64,000 nucleotides of DNA from Theobroma cacao. Lineage: Eukaryota > Streptophyta > Magnoliopsida > Malvales > Malvaceae. Below, piece by piece: positions 24,187-34,567 of this stretch. The position numbers and the translations under genes are program-made. Position 1 is the stretch's first letter. Each line of letters begins with the position of its first letter. The notes beneath the pieces are model-generated. The model saw only the letters and a program-made list of their open reading frames with translations. It had not been told where the DNA came from and ran no database searches. The stretch spans positions 18,762,919-18,826,918 of the forward strand of contig NC_030856.1 in assembly GCF_000208745.1 (NCBI RefSeq). The letters run 5' to 3'.

Positions 24187-24191
24187 GTTGT
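24187..24191. other. copia-2 left TSD (GTTGT)
   Basis: GTTGT immediately before the left LTR. The same pentamer follows the right LTR at 33162-33166. This marks a single intact integration. Confidence 0.93.
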
Positions 24192-25203
24192 TGTTGGTCC
24201 CGATAATATGTGCTAGAAGGGGGGTGAATAGCACAAATTTGGCTCTTAATGATATTGGAAACTAATTTTCAGAACTTAAGAAAATAAAAACAGAGTACAA
24301 GATGCACAGTAATTTAGAGTGGTTTGGTCCAAGACCTACATCCACTACCTTGATTATCCAACCAAGGATTTTCCCATAAATCCACTATGGACCGGTGAAA
24401 TTCACAAGCTTTCACTAAGCTTAACAATGGCTTTTACCAAACTCAGCCAAAACCTTTTACACTAGTTTTTCATGGGCTCAACTAAAACCTTAAGGTGGTT
24501 TTCCAAGGCTCAACCACAACCTACAACAATAAGGCTATCCCAAGCTTGAACAACCCCTTAGAGTGACTTCCTCACTCTAAGAATACAAGAGAAGTAGTAA
24601 AAGAAAGTACCTATGATCACTGGTTGATCTGATTGGTACAAGATTGAGTGCTAAATACAAATACAAAGAGTAGGCGTTTAAGTGTGGACAAGTACAGTGA
24701 AGCTTTTCTAGTTTTTCTACTTTCTATAGCTCAAATCTAATTCAAGGCTTCAAAAAACTTCTTTCTAATTGTTGGAAGACCCTTTTATACTTGGAGATTC
24801 AACTTTGATGGCAGTTTGGTAGTTTATGGCCGTTGAAAACAGTTGAGGATGAGTTCTAGCCGTTAATCTGTCTTGTAGTGCTCTGGTTCAAATTGCAAAC
24901 AGAGAGCTCTTAGTCGACTGACTTGGTTGACTAAGTTGATTCTGTTTCTCAAACTCTTCAGCTCTCCATTTCTCCAATTTGAAACTTTGATCAACCAACA
25001 TTTTTCCTGGTTTCACCAATAAGCTTCTTCTTTGTTAGACAGTTACATCTTGTTGATTTTATCCATTTTTTTCTTTCAAAAAATACTCTTTGAAGAGTTA
25101 ATAAATTAATTTCATATATTAATTTTTCGTACACTCAAGTAAAGATATTAGACACACATAAATGGGAATGTTTTATTATCATCAAAAAATAATGGAGCCA
25201 ACA
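24192..25203 (-). repeat. copia-2 3' LTR
   Basis: 1012 bp, bounded by TGTTGG and CCAACA inverted ends. It is 65 bp shorter than the partner LTR because it keeps one palindrome-pair unit (centres 24915 and 24928) instead of two. Other differences are scattered substitutions. Confidence 0.95.
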
Positions 25204-25217
25204 ATCTCTCCCTTTTT
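25204..25217 (-). other. copia-2 polypurine tract
   Basis: On the minus strand it reads AAAAAGGGAGAGAT directly before the 3' LTR, the expected primer for plus-strand DNA synthesis. A second purine-rich phrase lies just upstream (about 25290-25320 reads as GGGGGAGC and AAGGGGGAGC on minus). Confidence 0.85.
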
Positions 25218-26018
25218 GATGATGACAAAACATTCCTTAATTAACAACATAGTATCTTTTTAATTCTTTTTGTTTTCTATAGAAAATGAGGATTGCTCCC
25301 CCTAAGTATAAGCTCCCCCTTAATGTGTGCATATGTTACTTATTTTATTTCAGCCAATTTTATTCTCGTCATATAGAAAATGATATTGTACATTTAGAGT
25401 ATACATATATGCAGCAATGTAGAGTGATTTGCAGCAAGTAAGTATTAGCAGATCATCATTAAACTTTCACCTTTAAGTGTTGACAGATTTTCATCACTGT
25501 TCTAGCAGCTGTCAACAATTTATTGACTTCAGATTTTGTCCATATCATTCATGTTTCAATTGATATACTATACACACCATCTATAACTATTTACAAACAG
25601 AAGTTATCCACAATGCCATAACAAAAATCATTTATCAGCATAGCATCAGTAAATTTTGTTCATGATAGTAAAAATACCAAAATATCAGCAAACTTTAATT
25701 TGTAGTAGCTAAGCATCATAGTCATATCTGCATTCATATTTCACATATAACCACATAAACAACAAAATTAAAACTGAGTGTTTAAGTGCCACCATGGCAC
25801 AAATAGCAGTTAATAAAAAAGTATTATGAAATTGCCTTTGGACAGTTTTGCTCCCTATCTCCTATTTTTCTAAGTTCTTGCTCTTGATTCTGCTTTCTTT
25901 TCTTTCCTAGGTTCTTGGTTCGTCCACCTTAACATTTTTTTTTTAATTCCTGCACCCATTTTCTGGTTCATGCACCTATTCTAACTCCCCTATTTGTCAG
26001 CATTAAAGGAAAAGGCTT

Positions 26019-26830
26019 TTATTCATCTGATGTGTCAGAGGGTGGGGATTCAGTGTCATAGAAAGGGTTTAGGGGAAAATGAGAGGGCTCTCGGAGAGGT
26101 GCATGTTCTGGTGAGGACTTGTTTGAGACAGGGATTGGATTCTGATAAAAAGAGGTTGAAACTGGTTTGGATTTCTCCGCCAACCTGGAAGACTTTCTTC
26201 TTTTGAGAAAAGTTGTCTTGGTGGCCATAAATCCTTTTGCCTTTGGTTGGTGGTTTTGCCTTAGTTGGTGGTGCTGCAGTGGCTTTGGCTTTTTCTGCTT
26301 ATGCCTTTACTTTGGTAGTTGATGCAGGCTTCTTCCTTTTTCCTACATCTCCACCATCTTTTTGAGTTTTTGTTCTGATAGTGTCTTCCTCAGCTTGTCC
26401 ATTCTTAACCATTTGATGGAAGACATCTATAATGGAAACTTCCTCTGAATTTGGAGGAAAGGCCTGTTATTTCTCTGTCCCTGAACCAATCACTTCTGTC
26501 CCTTGTTCTGAATCATTTTTGCTTTGAGGTTCAGGAGGGGGTGTCTTGGCTGGTTGAACATCCCCTTGGTGAGAGTCTTCAAACTGCAAAACAGGACTGG
26601 CAGATTTATAGATGGAACCTTCAGCTTAAATGCCAGAACTTCCAACATGAGAGCAGATTTTTCTACTGACTTGGCTGAACCTTCAGCACCTTGTTGTGCT
26701 GGTGCAGTGCTAGATGTTGCAGAGTTGTCTGCAGCCTCAGGTTCAGATGGCATGCTTTCCTTCTCTTTCAGCTTATTTTCCAACTCAGTGATTTTCTGAT
26801 ATCTCTTTATCTTGAGATGTTTTAGCCATA
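26019..26830 (-). pseudogene. Extra open region downstream of pol in copia-2
   Basis: A coding-like region in the same sense as pol, between RNase H and the polypurine tract. It starts at an ATG near 26830 (MAKTSQDKEIS), then after one frameshift reads KITELENKLKEKE and an acidic/Ser/Ala part SEPEAADNSATSS (26783-26490). A Lys/Pro-rich stretch follows (KPPTKGKR), and after another frameshift TTFLKRRKSSRLAEK and a Ser/Pro-rich end DTESPPSDTSDE (26019). SIRE-type copia elements carry an env-like or unrelated extra ORF at this place. No transmembrane segment or known fold is visible here, so the role is unknown. It is broken by at least two frameshifts. Confidence 0.6.
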
Positions 26831-27159
26831 TTGGTTCCAGAAATTTCTGAGGGTTTGAGTCGGTTTTAGAGGCAAACAGGAAGATTTAGGTTTTTCTTTT
26901 TAAAGTAACGGGTTTCAAGGGAGAGGAAAGAAGAGGTAGTTAGCAGTTATTACTCAGAAAAACTACTCACCTTCCTTTAAGTACTGCCCTACTTTTATTT
27001 CTTCATAATTTTAAATTTCCCTCTAAAAGTTTGATTATTTACCTTTGGTAGTATTTCTTCATTCTTTTTGCACCAGGTAAACCCAAATTTTTACCACTTT
27101 TTACTCTTCTTTCTCTAAACTCACTGAGTCTTATTATTTAAAGCTGTCAGGCCACTCTT

Positions 27160-27186
27160 AGTTGACTAAGAAATCCTTAGTCGACT
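27160..27186 (-). promoter_or_regulatory. Hairpin spanning the pol stop codon
   Basis: On the minus strand AGTCGACTAAG (27186-27176), GATTT, and CTTAGTCAACT (27170-27160) form an 11-bp stem with one mismatch and a 5-nt loop. The TAA stop of pol (27179-27177) is in the 5' arm. The same palindrome type fills the arrays in the LTRs of this family. In-frame readthrough would end after nine codons at a TGA, so readthrough into the extra ORF is not supported. RNA processing or another role is open. Confidence 0.55.
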
Positions 27187-28740
27187 GAATGTATTTTGTT
27201 TTCTATGTGAGAGCCAAAGGTTTTCTTACAATTCTTCACACTAATCATCCCTAAATTTCTTCTAATCTCACAGAATCTATCCTTATTCAGAGGTTTGGTA
27301 AAAATGTCTGCTAATTGATGTAAAGTATTCATAAATTCTATCTTAATGTCATTTTTCACTACATGGTCTTTAATAAAATGGTGTGTAATTTCAATGTGCT
27401 TTGTCCTAGACTGTTGCACAGGGTTTTTTGATATATTGATTGCACTTGTGTTATCACAGTATATTGGTATATTATGCATAATTATTCCATAGTCTTTTAA
27501 TTGTTACTTGATCCAAAGAATTTGTGCACAGCGACTTTCTAATAATACATATTCAGCCTCTGCTGTAGATAGTGCCACTGAATTTTGCTTCTTACTGGAC
27601 CTAGATACAAGCATGCTTTCTAAAAATTGGCATGTTCCACTAGTGCTTTTCCTATCAGTTTTACTGCCAGCAAAGTCAGCATCTGAATATCCAACTAATT
27701 TAAGAGTTGAGTCTCTAGAGTACTATATTCCTAGTCTTTGAGTGTCTATGAGGTATCTAAAAATTCTCTTAACAGCTGTTAGATGTGTTTCTTTAGGCTG
27801 TGACTGAAATCTAGCATACAAGCACACACTAAACTAAATATCTGGTCTACTTGCTATTAAGTAGAGAAGAGAGCCAATCATACCTCTATAGAGCTTTTGA
27901 TCTACATCCTTACCTTTTTCATCTAAGTCGAGTTTGGTGGATGGACTCATTGGTGTGGAAGTTGATTTCAGCTTTAGCATATCAAATTTCTTGAGCATAT
28001 CATGAGTGTCTTTTTCTTGGTTGATGAAGATTCCTTCCTCACTTTGTTTTATTTAAAGACCAAGGAAGTACTTCAGCTCTCCCATCATGCTCATTTCAAT
28101 TTCACCCTACATTTCCTTAGCAAAGTTTTTGCATAAAGCCTCATTAGTTGCACCAAATACAATGTCATCCACATATATTTGCACAATAATTGAATCATTT
28201 AGATATCTTTTTATGAACAATGTAGTATCGATGCTGCCTCTATCATACCTTTTTTCTACTAGAAATTTTGAAAGCCTTTCATACCAAGCTCTAGGAGCTT
28301 GTTTCAATCCATACAAGACTGTATGAAGTTTGAAAACATGATCAAATTCTTCAAAGTCTTCAAAACCAAGTGGTTGTTCTACATATACTTCCTATTGAAT
28401 TAATCCATTTAAGAATGCACTTTTTTTCATCCATTTGGAACAATTTGAAATTCATGAAACATGCAAAAGCTAGCAACAACCTTATGGCTTCAATCCTTGC
28501 AACAGGAGGAAAAGTTTCATCATAATCTATTCCTTCTTCTTGGTTGTATCCTTTTGCTACCAACCTAGCTTTATTTCTAACTACATTTCCTTGCTCATCT
28601 ACCTTATTTCTAAATACCCATTTTGTACCAACAATAGGGTGATTTGAAGGTCTAGGTACCAATGACCATACATGACTCCTTGTGAATTGATCAAGTTCTT
28701 CTTGCATGGCCATTATCCAACTTTCCTCTTTTTTAGCTTC
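27177..28740 (-). pseudogene. pol: copia-2 reverse transcriptase and RNase H
   Basis: These copy the element RNA into DNA and remove the RNA strand. The RT start (28713-28430) has VGTKWVFRNKVDEQGNVV, ARLVAKGYNQEEGIDYDETF and the motif-A aspartate in LFQMD, followed by a frameshift. 28316-28107 has YGLKQAPRAWYERL and the catalytic IYVDDI with both aspartates intact. Further on are SRPDI near 27850, the RNase H region KSTSGTCQFL and the STAEAEY motif near 27565. The tail 27479-27177 carries CDNTSAI, RTKHIEI and ADIFTKPL. At least three stops and frameshifts lie between these blocks. Confidence 0.93.
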
Positions 28741-28896
28741 TTCAAGGTTTTTAGGTTCAATTTGAGATATAAAAGTTGAAAACTCACAAGTTTCTCTAGT
28801 TGCTTTCCTAGTTTTAACTCTTTGTGAAATGTCACCTATTATTTGGTCTTGTGGGTGATCTCTTACAAATCTTCAACTCCTTGGTAGATCATCATG

Positions 28897-29889
28897 CTAA
28901 TTTTTTGCTCTTTGTAGATTTTCTAAAGGTGGAGTTTCATTTTCTCTTCTAGGTGAGCTTTCTTCATTATTTTTGTTGTTTTCTAAGCTCATTTCTTCCA
29001 TTTGTTTTTCTAGGACTTCTACATCATCATCATCATCATGAACTTCTTTTTGTAAAGCATTTGACTCATCAAAAACTACATGAATTGATTCTTCCACGGT
29101 CAAGGTCCTTTTGTTAAAAACTCTATAGGCCTTTGAGTTTAAAGCATATCCTAAAAATATTGCTTCATCACTCGTTGCATCAAACTTCCCTAGGGGCTGT
29201 TTTCCATTGTTCAGTACAAAGCATTTGCAACCAAAACTCCTAAAGTGAGAAATATTTGGTTTCCTACCTTTATAAAGTTCATATGGAGTCTTTGAAATCA
29301 AGGGTCTTATTGAGACTCTATTAAGAATATAAGCTACTGTATTTACTTCCTCAGCCCAAAAATAGTTAGGTAGGTTGTTCTCACATAGCATGGTCCTATC
29401 CATTTCTTTCAAGGTTCGGTTTTTCCTCTCTACAACTCCATTTTGCTGGGGTGTTCTAGGTGCAGAAAAATTGTGATCCAACCTCTTTTCATTGCAAAAT
29501 TTTTCAAACTCATTATTTTCAAATTCTCCTCCATGATCACTTCTTATGCTAACTATGGCTAGTCCTTTTTCATTTTCTACTTTCTTACAATGACTTAAGA
29601 ATACTTGTAGAACATCATTTTTATGAGCAAGAAAATAAACCCAAGTATATCTAGAATAGTCATCAACTATCACAAAGCCATAAGATTTTCCTCCTAAGCT
29701 AGTTGTGCTTATTGGACCAAATAGATCAATGTGTAACAATTCAAGAGGTCTTGATGTTGAAACTAACTTCTTAGTCTTAAAGGATGTCTTAACTTGTTTT
29801 CCTAGTTGGCAAGCATCACATATCTTATCATTTTCAAATTTTAACTCTGGCAGTCCAGTAACAAGATTTTTCTTAATTAATTTTGACAT
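28897..29889 (-). pseudogene. pol: copia-2 integrase
   Basis: The integrase inserts the cDNA into the genome. The 330-residue open part starts inside the zinc-binding region (ICDACQLGKQ; the H-H half, WLWHRRLGH, lies upstream near 29925 in another frame). The core has all three catalytic residues: D in HIDLFGPIS, D in RSDHGGEFENN and E in TPQQNGVVERKNRT. It then has the copia C-terminal phrases GCKCFVLNN and DEAIFLGY. A run of five aspartates follows, then an acidic linker. The catalytic core looks intact, but a frameshift at about 29900 separates it from the protease, so no full polyprotein can be made. Confidence 0.93.
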
Positions 29890-30029
29890 AGTATAATGCT
29901 TACATGTCCTAATCTCCTATGCCATAGCCAACTATCATTTTCAGCATTTGCAACAAGACATACTTCACTATTTACTTCAAGATCTTCAAGAAAAATCACA
30001 TGCATATTCTTCAATCTTTTTCCTATAAA

Positions 30030-30314
30030 TCAGATTTTATTTGTACTCATATCTATCACTTCACACTTAGTTGAATCAAAACATACCTTAAATCCTTTAT
30101 CACATAATTGACTAATACTTAGTAAATTATGTTTTAAGCCTTTAACCAACAACACATGACTGATTTGAGTTTGGAAATTCTTACCAACCGTACCTATACC
30201 ATGGATTCTACCTTTTGAATCATCTCCAAAGGATACGGTTCCTCCATTTCTCTTATCCAGCTGAGCAAACAACATTTTATGTCCTGTCATGTGCCGTGAA
30301 CAGCCACTGTCCAA
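30030..30314 (-). pseudogene. pol: copia-2 aspartic protease
   Basis: This cuts the Gag-Pol polyprotein. It begins MDSGCSRHMTG, with the catalytic DSG intact, and continues with GTVSFGDDSKGRI and GLKHNLLSISQLCDKGF. It ends at a stop at 30030 after EVIDMSTNKI. It is in a different frame from the zinc knuckle upstream and from the integrase downstream, so it is cut off from both. Confidence 0.9.
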
Positions 30315-30391
30315 GTACCAAGGCTGTTTCTTCCTGAGTTGAGCTCTTGAACATGTCTCATTTAAGTCCAGCTCAACCTACAAAAAGAATT

Positions 30392-32026
30392 TCAGTTTTT
30401 CTTTATAGGTACCCATACTTTGATGGGTCCTTGAGTGTTAGTTGCAACAAAGGATCTCTTATGAGCCCAGATTTTCTTAACTTTTTGTACTATTCTTTTC
30501 TTAAAACACTCATATGATAAATGACCATGTTTACCACAATTATAACATCTAGGTAATGCTTTAGTTGAATTTTTATTGTGGTATACATCTCTTTTTGAAG
30601 ATTCATCTTTCAAACATTTAAGACCTGTGTTTTCATCATGAATTATTTGCAACGCTTCAGACTTGTTTTCTAGTTGTTGTTTTAAAACCTCAAAGTCTAT
30701 TTTTGAGTGTTCTAACTCAACTTGCAAAATATTTCTTTACTAAAAAATAGAAGTAAATTCTTATTTGATTTGTTCCAAATCATTTTCAAGTAATGCAGTC
30801 TTTTTCTTCAATGATTTATATTTTGAAAAATGTTTTTCAAATTCATCATAAAGGCACTCATACTCATCTTGTAAATCATCATAAGAATTAATGCAGGGGG
30901 ATGAGGATACCTTTGTTTCATCCTCTTGTGCCATTAAACAGATGTTTGCTCTTTCTTCAGATTTTTCATCATCAAATTCAGAGCTTGATGTGTTACTGTC
31001 CGACCATGCAGCTGCCACCATTGCTTTCTTGGATTGCTTATTTTTCTTGGGAGTTTCATCTTTCAGCAATGGACACTCGAACTTGAAGTGACCAAGTTTC
31101 TTGCATTCGTAGCAGATCATCTCCTCTTTTTTGTTGGAGTCATTTTTGTTCCTTATTTTCCATGAAGCACCTTGGTCTTTCTTGAAACCTTTTCTAGCTA
31201 GCCTTCGGTTTCTTTTGCTCATTAGCTTTCTGAATTTTCTTGCAACCAGAGCCAATTCTTCATCATCATCACAAGAAAGCTCTTCTAGCTCTTCTTCAAG
31301 GATGTTGGCTTTAAGTGCAATACTTTTTTTCTTTTCCTTTGCTTCCCTTCGGTCTTCTTTTTTTTCTTCCTTAAGCTCTAGGTCATGAGTAAGAAGAGAA
31401 TCATAAATCTCATCAAGTGTGATGATGTTCAGATTTTTAGCCTCTCTAATGGCAGTCACTTTAGGCTTCCAGTTTTTTGGTAGACTCCTAAGTAGTCTCT
31501 TAGCTAATTCATGTTCAGGGATAGGCTTGCCTAGCTGACTTAGTTTATTTGTGATGTTTGTAAACCTATCAAACATGCTGGTGATGTTTTCACCAGGCTC
31601 CATTTTGAACATTTCATAACTATGTATTAAGAGAGCAATTTTGGACTCTTTTACTTGAGAAGTCCCTTCATGGATTATTCTAAGTTTTTCCCACACTTGT
31701 TTAGCTGTTGTACAACTTGAGACTTTGTTAAATTCAGTAGGGGTTAATGCACAATGCAATTTGTTGACAGCCTTAAAGTTTATTTGAACTTTCATAGTTT
31801 CAGCCTCAATCCATTCAGACCTTGGCTTGGGCATTAACTCATTTATCACCACATTCACGGTTGAGGGCATAAAGCGTCCATCAGTTATGACGTCTCACAT
31901 TTCATAGTCAATAACTCTAATATAAATTGACATTCTAGTGCTCCAACAAGGGTAATTAAAGCCATCAAACAGAGGTGGTCTGTTTGTTGATTGTCCTTCA
32001 GCCACTACCAATTTTTGGAGAGCCAT
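30392..32026 (-). pseudogene. gag: copia-2 gag
   Basis: The capsid/nucleocapsid precursor. The start at ATG 32026-32024 is supported by the match MALQKLVVAEGQSTN to copia-1 and by its position about 45 bp past the primer-binding site. A TGA replaces a conserved Trp at 31897-31895 (DYEM-stop-DV). The long open part (31870-30761) has VQINFKAVNKLHCAL, LAKRLLRSLPKNWK, an E/K-rich coiled segment and a first knuckle CYECKKLGHFKFEC. After in-frame stops at about 30761-30740, 30727-30392 carries a leucine-rich coiled coil and a second knuckle CYNCGKHGHLSYEC. Confidence 0.92.
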
Positions 32027-32071
32027 ATGGATCCTCCCTAAGGATGTTAAGCCTTAATAACAGGGAACTAG

Positions 32072-32082
32072 CTCTGATACCA
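32072..32082 (-). other. copia-2 primer-binding site
   Basis: On the minus strand TGGTATCAGAG, a perfect match to the initiator-Met tRNA complement used by Ty1/copia. It lies two bases inside the 5' LTR. Confidence 0.93.
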
Positions 32083-32084
32083 AT

Positions 32085-33161
32085 TGTTGGTCCCGATAAT
32101 ATGTGCTAGAGGGGGGTGGATAGCACAAATTTGGCTCTTAATGATATTGGAAACTAATTTCCAGAACTTAAGAAAATAAAAACAGAGTATAAGATGCATA
32201 GCAATTTAGAATGGTTCGGTCCAAGACCTACATCCACTACCATGATTATCCAACCAAGGATTTTCCCACAAATCCACTATAGACCGTTGAAATTCACAAG
32301 CTTTCACTAAGCTTAACAATGGTTTTTACCAGGCTTAGCCAAAACCTTTGACACTAGTTTTTAACGGGCTCAACTAAAACCCAAAGGTGGTTTTCCAAGG
32401 CTCAACCACAACCTATAAAAATCAAGCTATCCCAAGCTTGAATAACCCCTTAGAGTGACTTCCTTAATCTAAGAATACAAGAGAAGTAGTAAAAGAAAGT
32501 ACCTATGATCACTGGTTGATCTTATTGGTACAAGATTTAGTGCTAAATACAAATGCAAAGAGTAGGCATTTAAGTGCAGACAAGTGCAGTGAAGCTTTTC
32601 TGGTTTTTCTACTTTCTATAGCTCAAATCTCATTCAAGGCTTCAAAAAACTTCTTTCTAATTGTTGAAAGACCCTTTTATACTTGGAGATTCAACTCTGA
32701 TGGTAGTTTGGTAGTTTATGGCCGTTGGAAACGGTTGAGGATGAGTTCTAACCGTTAATCTATCTTGTAGTGCTCTGATTCAAATTGCAGACAAAGAGCT
32801 TTTAGTCGACTGACTTAGTCGACTAAGTTGATTCTGTTTCTAGTTTGTAGATCTTGGCAGAGAACAGTTAGTCGACTGTCTTGGTCGACTAAGTTGATTA
32901 TGTTTCTCAAACTCTTCAACTCGCCATTTCTCCAATTTGAAACTTTAATCAACCAACATTCTTCCTTGTTTCACCAATAAGCTTCCTCTTTGTTAGACAG
33001 TTACATCTTGTTGATTTTATCCTTCTTTTTCTTTCAAAAATTACTCTTTGAAGAGTTAATAAATTAATTTCATATATTAATATCCTGCACACTCAAGTAA
33101 AGATATTAGACACACATAAATAGGAATGTTTTATTATCATCAAAAACTAATGGAGCCAACA
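32085..33161 (-). repeat. copia-2 5' LTR
   Basis: 1077 bp with TGTTGG/CCAACA ends, followed by TSD GTTGT. It contains two palindrome-pair units (TCGA centres 32807/32820 and 32873/32886, period 66 bp). As the 5' LTR it holds the element promoter by family precedent; no TATA box was assigned with confidence. Confidence 0.95.
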
Positions 33162-33166
33162 GTTGT

Positions 33167-33575
33167 TTATATATTTTTTTAGTGTGATTAGAGTAGAGTA
33201 AAGAAATAGCCATTTAATGGTAATTGGAAGCTAGTTAAGAATAACTAGTAGAACTTGATTTAGGAAATGGCTTTTAGAATTTTATTAATGCGAATTTTGG
33301 TTGGTGTGATGCTATTGTGTGTGATAGGTTCCAACGAGGCCCTACATCTCCATCCAGAGCATTAGACGTAGTTAGAGTCGATCAAAGCATCAACAAAAAC
33401 AGTGAGTGAACTTGCATTAAAATGTTTTGGGGATAAGTGCATACAAGCTTGATTGAATCACTTAAAATATTTGATCGATCTTTTCTCTAAAATATGCATG
33501 GGAACAAGCCCTTAAGGAAACATTTTTGCGTTGTGGAATATGACTGTGATGAATCCGTGTGCACTTATGTTATGT

Positions 33576-33661
<86 letters not shown>

Positions 33662-33688
33662 NNNNNNNNNNNNNNNNNNNNNNNNNNN

Positions 33689-33757
<69 letters not shown>

Positions 33758-34060
33758 ATGTATTGATCAGTAATATTGTGCGGTAACTATAACCGAGTGT
33801 GTACGGTGTGCGAGGGCACATGTTGGTGATGACATGGTGTGATTCCAGTTATGTGCAGTGTGGGAGTGCACATGAGCTGATGACCGGGGATTGTATATAT
33901 GTTTGCTGTGCTGTGTGGGAGTGCACATGATGATTCCAGCTATGTGCGGTGTGGAAGTGCACATGAGCTGATACCGATGGGTGTATGTATGCTTTACATA
34001 TATGCTATAGAGATGATCATACATGCTATAAAACTGTTTATATATGCTATAGAAAGGATA
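33167..34060 (+). repeat. Family A-like LTR (A3), part 2
   Basis: Continuation of 23391-24186 after copia-2. It contains GTGAGTGAACTTGCATTA near 33400, AACAAGCCCTTAAGG near 33505, a long TA run with a sequencing gap, and four hairpin units at 33795-33975 (GTGCAGTGTGGGAGTGCAC type). The inverted counterpart is 34346-36310. Confidence 0.65.
33577..33755. repeat. Long (TA)n microsatellite with assembly gap
   Basis: TA dinucleotides on both sides of 27 N bases (33662-33688). The true array length is unknown. The inverted arm at about 34545 has only a short ATATAT run at the matching place, so the expansion is specific to this arm. Confidence 0.95.
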
Positions 34061-34345
34061 AGGAAATAAGATGTGATTGTATTGATCGTCAAGTGTTGGA
34101 AATTGTTAACTAATTTCAAATTGATTTTCGTTGCAACAAAACGGATTTTCAATGTAGCAAAACCCCCCCTTAATTTCATCAGCCCTAATTCTTGTTGCAG
34201 TAAAAATGAATCTCGCTGTAGCGAGAAAGTCTCGGGTGGTTCACTTAATCTGTGCTCAAAATTTCGCTGCAGCGAGAAACTCTTAGGAGGTTCAAAAAAA
34301 TTTCTTTGTTCGAATTTCGCTACAGCGAAAATTCATTCTCGCTGG
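34061..34345. repeat. Palindrome-pair array, TTCGCTGCAGCGAA type
   Basis: Copies of a 14-bp palindrome with a TGCA or TGTA core. Centres are 34133/34154, 34197/34218, 34269 (partner lost) and 34322/34344. Spacing inside pairs is 21, 21 and 22 bp. The clearest copies are TCTCGCTGTAGCGAGA and TTTCGCTGCAGCGAGA. The last copy is cut at the junction with the inverted LTR arm. Which element it belonged to is unknown. Confidence 0.78.
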
Positions 34346-34567
34346 AATCATCATCCACCGATCATTAGCTCATGTGCACTCCCACATCGTACATAGCTAG
34401 AATCATTATCCACCGGTCATCAGCTCATGTGCACTCCCACATCGCACATAGCTGGAATCACCCATCATCATTGGCATGTGCACTCCCATACCACACACGT
34501 GTGGTTACAATTATCACACAATATTATCATTCAAAGCATAACATATATATCATCAAAATATAGGAAC
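34346..34567 (-). repeat. Family A-like LTR, inverted arm (A4), part 1
   Basis: Reverse-complement hairpin units (TGTGCACTCCCACATCGCAC type) at about 34370, 34425 and 34470, matching 33795-33975 in the opposite orientation. It is split at 34568 by a solo copia LTR and resumes at 35719. Confidence 0.72.

Larger units (their letters stand above)
24192..33161 (-). mobile_element. copia-2, complete but dead Ty1/copia element
   Basis: An 8970-bp element on the minus strand with both LTRs (32085-33161 is 5', 24192-25203 is 3'), a primer-binding site, gag, protease, integrase, RT, RNase H, an extra open region beyond pol, and a polypurine tract. It is flanked by TSD GTTGT. Domain order PR-IN-RT-RH is that of Ty1/copia. 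LTRs of about 1 kb and a coding region after pol suggest the SIRE/Maximus group (inference). Several stops and frameshifts inactivate it. It sits in the family A-like LTR A3. Confidence 0.95.

Noticed and set aside
33494..33766. Frame made of alternating Ile and Tyr
   Set aside because: It is translation of a TA microsatellite across an N gap.
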